A stretch of 6,768 nucleotides of DNA from Aquificaceae bacterium (lineage in GTDB: Bacteria > Aquificota > Aquificia > Aquificales > Aquificaceae). Numbering within the stretch: position 1 is the first letter of the stretch; each line of letters opens with the position of its first letter. The position numbers and the translations under genes are program-made. Below the pieces are notes generated by a model, which was not told where the DNA came from, ran no database searches, and worked only from the letters and a program-made list of their open reading frames with translations. Positions 4,982-6,768 of the stretch are shown here, in pieces. Where the stretch lies: positions 1-6,768 of the forward strand of contig JALSTO010000322.1 in NCBI GenBank assembly GCA_026983685.1, given 5' to 3'.

Positions 4982-6729
4982 GGTACGTTCTCTTTGCAAC
5001 AGCGGGGCACGTTGACCACGGAAAGACAACCCTGATAAAGAAACTCACAGGCATTGACACCGACAGACTACCCGAGGAGAAGAAGAGGGGATTGAGTATA
5101 GACCTGGGTTTTGCCTACCTTGACTTTCCAGAGCTAAACCTCCGCCTTGAGCTTATAGACGTCCCCGGGCACGAGAGGTTTATAAAGAACGCGATAGCGG
5201 GGCTTTCAAGTGTCTCGGGATTTCTCCTCGTTGTTGATGCAGGGGAAGGCGTGATGCCCCAGACGAGGGAGCACATGCAGGTGGCAAAGAGTTTGGGTAT
5301 AAAACACGGCGTAGCGGTCCTTACAAAGATAGACAAAAACCCCAAAGAGCTGACAGCTCTTGCACAGGAGGAGCTTGAGGAATTTCTGAAGGAGGAAGGC
5401 TTTGAGATCCCTATAGTTAGGGTCTCAGCTACAACAGGAAAAGGAATTGAGGAGCTTAAAAAAGTCCTGAGCGAGCAGGCTCAAAGGTCCTTAGAGAAGA
5501 AGGAAGAACTGCCCCTGAGGGTAGTAATTGACTCCGCCTTTACCGTAAAAGGACACGGAACTGTTCTAAGAGGAAGTTGTGTAGAGGGCTGGGTCAAAGA
5601 AGGTGATAAGGTCATAGTTGAGCCGATAGGCAAACCTGCAAGGATCAGAAGAATTCAGAACCATGGAAGATTCGTTAGAGAAGCGGAGGCGGGAGAGAGA
5701 GTAGCCCTCAACCTGCCGGAGGTGGAGACGGATGAGGTGGAAAGGGGCTTCTTGGTTCTGAAGCCTAACACTTATGTAAAAGGAAGAAGTTTGATAATCA
5801 GCACGGAAGCGGAGCTCAGGGATGGTAGGGTTTACTACACCTTCTTCGGCATGAGGGAGGTAAGGGGGAGGTTTTCACCCATAGGAGAGGGACTCTACAT
5901 CCTGAGGCTTGATGAGGAGGTAGTAGCCCGGAGGGGAGACAGGTTCGTGATCCTTGACTCTACAGGAAGGCTCGCAGGTGGGGGAGAGGTTCTCCATCCT
6001 GCGGTAAGGGTCAGGAAAAAGAGATTTATCAGAGAAAAGGCAGAGCTACTGAAGGAGAACTTTGAAGCCTACCTTCTAAAGGAGATGGGAACGGAAGGAC
6101 TGAGCGGTGAGCTATTCAGGAGAATGACGGGGAGGGCTCCAAACACTGGAAGGCTTGAAAGCATATCCCTAAAGGTGGGGAACAGGTTCTATCACATTGA
6201 GATGGTAGAGCTCCTGAAGGAGAAGCTCAGGTCAATGGTTGATGAAAGACTTACCGAGGGAAGCCTCGGTGTCCCGAAGGCTGAAGTTTTAGAAAGGCTT
6301 GGGCTGAGCAATGAGCTCCTTGAACACCTCGTATCTGAGCTACCGGGCATCAGGCTTGGTGGAGAGTATATCCTTGACGAAAAGAGGAGCGAGCTTGAGA
6401 AGGACCCTGACTTCGTCAGGGTGATGGAGATCCTGAAGGAAGGCATAAAAGAGGAGAAAGAACTCCTCGGTGCAAGTGTGCGGAAGGACGTTCTCCAGAT
6501 AGCCATCAAGAGGAAAAGGGTTCACAGGCTCGGGGAGTTTCTCATCATATCCGATGAGCTTCTGAGAGAATACATCAAACAGCTCAGAGAACTCGGAGAG
6601 AGCTTTACAGTTCAGGAGGCAAAGGGAAAGCTCGGGCTGACGAGGAAGTACCTCATACCCCTGCTTGAGTACCTTGACTACCTCGGGCTGACCGAGAGAA
6701 AGGAAAATGAAAGGATCTGGAGGGCCTGA
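4978..6729 (+). CDS. selB: Selenocysteine-specific elongation factor SelB
   Basis: SelB is the EF-Tu-like GTPase that carries Sec-tRNA(Sec) to the ribosome and binds the SECIS hairpin of the mRNA. The 583-residue protein (E. coli 614) starts with the GTPase domain: G1 GHVDHGKT (10-17), switch I region with GLSIDLGFAYLD (38-49), G3 DVPGH (61-65), G4 TKID (116-119) and G5 SAT (150-152). Two beta-barrel domains follow to about residue 350, with VIDSAFTVKGHGTVLRGSC typical of SelB domain 2. Residues about 365-583 form the winged-helix region that reads SECIS RNA; it ends with a helix-rich unit around FTVQEAKGKLGLTRKYLIPLLEYLD. ATG 4978 is the start because GTPase strand 1 follows at once (RYVLFATAGHVDHG). 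It overlaps the lipoprotein ORF by 4 nt and is divergent from selA, rather than forming the selAB pair seen in E. coli. Stop TGA. Confidence 0.97.
   Translation: MRYVLFATAGHVDHGKTTLIKKLTGIDTDRLPEEKKRGLSIDLGFAYLDFPELNLRLELIDVPGHERFIKNAIAGLSSVSGFLLVVDAGEGVMPQTREHMQVAKSLGIKHGVAVLTKIDKNPKELTALAQEELEEFLKEEGFEIPIVRVSATTGKGIEELKKVLSEQAQRSLEKKEELPLRVVIDSAFTVKGHGTVLRGSCVEGWVKEGDKVIVEPIGKPARIRRIQNHGRFVREAEAGERVALNLPEVETDEVERGFLVLKPNTYVKGRSLIISTEAELRDGRVYYTFFGMREVRGRFSPIGEGLYILRLDEEVVARRGDRFVILDSTGRLAGGGEVLHPAVRVRKKRFIREKAELLKENFEAYLLKEMGTEGLSGELFRRMTGRAPNTGRLESISLKVGNRFYHIEMVELLKEKLRSMVDERLTEGSLGVPKAEVLERLGLSNELLEHLVSELPGIRLGGEYILDEKRSELEKDPDFVRVMEILKEGIKEEKELLGASVRKDVLQIAIKRKRVHRLGEFLIISDELLREYIKQLRELGESFTVQEAKGKLGLTRKYLIPLLEYLDYLGLTERKENERIWRA
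6719..6723 (+). promoter_or_regulatory. Ribosome binding site of the gene after selB
   Basis: GGAGG lies 7 nt before ATG 6731, inside the last codons of selB. The spacing is the same as for thiG and the Uma2-family gene on the other strand. Confidence 0.7.
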
Positions 6730-6730
6730 T

Positions 6731-6768
6731 ATGTTGAGAGACATAGACCTTAAGCTCCTTGAGATCTT
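6731..6768 (+). CDS. Start of an unidentified gene downstream of selB (runs off the right edge)
   Basis: ATG 6731 follows the selB TGA by one base and has a strong Shine-Dalgarno (GGAGG, 7-nt spacer), so this is very likely a real gene co-transcribed with selB. Only MLRDIDLKLLEI (12 codons and 2 bases) is visible. This is too short to name a family; I considered a seryl-tRNA synthetase-like opening but cannot support it. Confidence 0.65.
   Translation, partial: MLRDIDLKLLEI

Noticed and set aside
1..6768. Insertion sequences, CRISPR repeats, prophage or toxin-antitoxin genes
   Set aside because: No direct repeats with regular spacing, transposase motifs or terminal inverted repeats were seen; the window is compact chromosomal coding sequence.

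Overview
The window most likely comes from a thermophilic bacterium of the Aquificaceae (relatives of Aquifex, Hydrogenobacter, Thermocrinis). The basis is protein resemblance recalled from memory: SelA keeps its PLP lysine at residue 285 and SelD has a selenocysteine at residue 13, the numbering known for the Aquifex aeolicus enzymes. Dense packing and frequent AGG/AGA and ATA codons agree. No search was run, so genus is open.

The window is almost fully coding and is a selenocysteine (Sec) locus joined to a thiamin-thiazole block. Leftward (minus strand), in transcription order: selA (4839-3487), selD (3410-2400, read through an in-frame UGA at 3374-3372), thiS (2359-2150), a Uma2-family PD-(D/E)XK protein (2149-1598), thiG (1593-790), and the 5' half of a protoporphyrinogen oxidase gene (737 to beyond base 1). 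Rightward: a 40-codon predicted lipoprotein ORF (4859-4981) whose stop overlaps the start of selB (4978-6729), then the first 12 codons of an unidentified gene (6731 onward). The two units diverge from a 19-bp AT-rich gap (4840-4858). The longest gap without a gene is 76 bp (3411-3486).

SelD makes selenophosphate, SelA converts Ser-tRNA(Sec) to Sec-tRNA(Sec), and SelB delivers it to UGA codons that carry a SECIS hairpin. SelD itself needs a UGA decoded as Sec, so the pathway's selenium donor enzyme depends on the machinery encoded around it. The Sec tRNA gene (selC) is not here. ThiS and ThiG form the thiazole phosphate of thiamin from sulfur, 1-deoxyxylulose 5-phosphate and dehydroglycine or an equivalent.

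The main points for a second look are: the recoded UGA and its SECIS-like hairpin; a perfect 16-bp palindrome inside the 5' end of selA beside the divergent starts; the small lipoprotein ORF coupled to selB; a nuclease-fold gene placed between thiS and thiG, with its ribosome binding site made from ThiS's terminal glycine codons; candidate promoters that would give leaderless mRNAs; and the use of TGA as stop codon by all seven genes whose end is visible. The core genes are known families. I see no clear evidence of a wholly new system.
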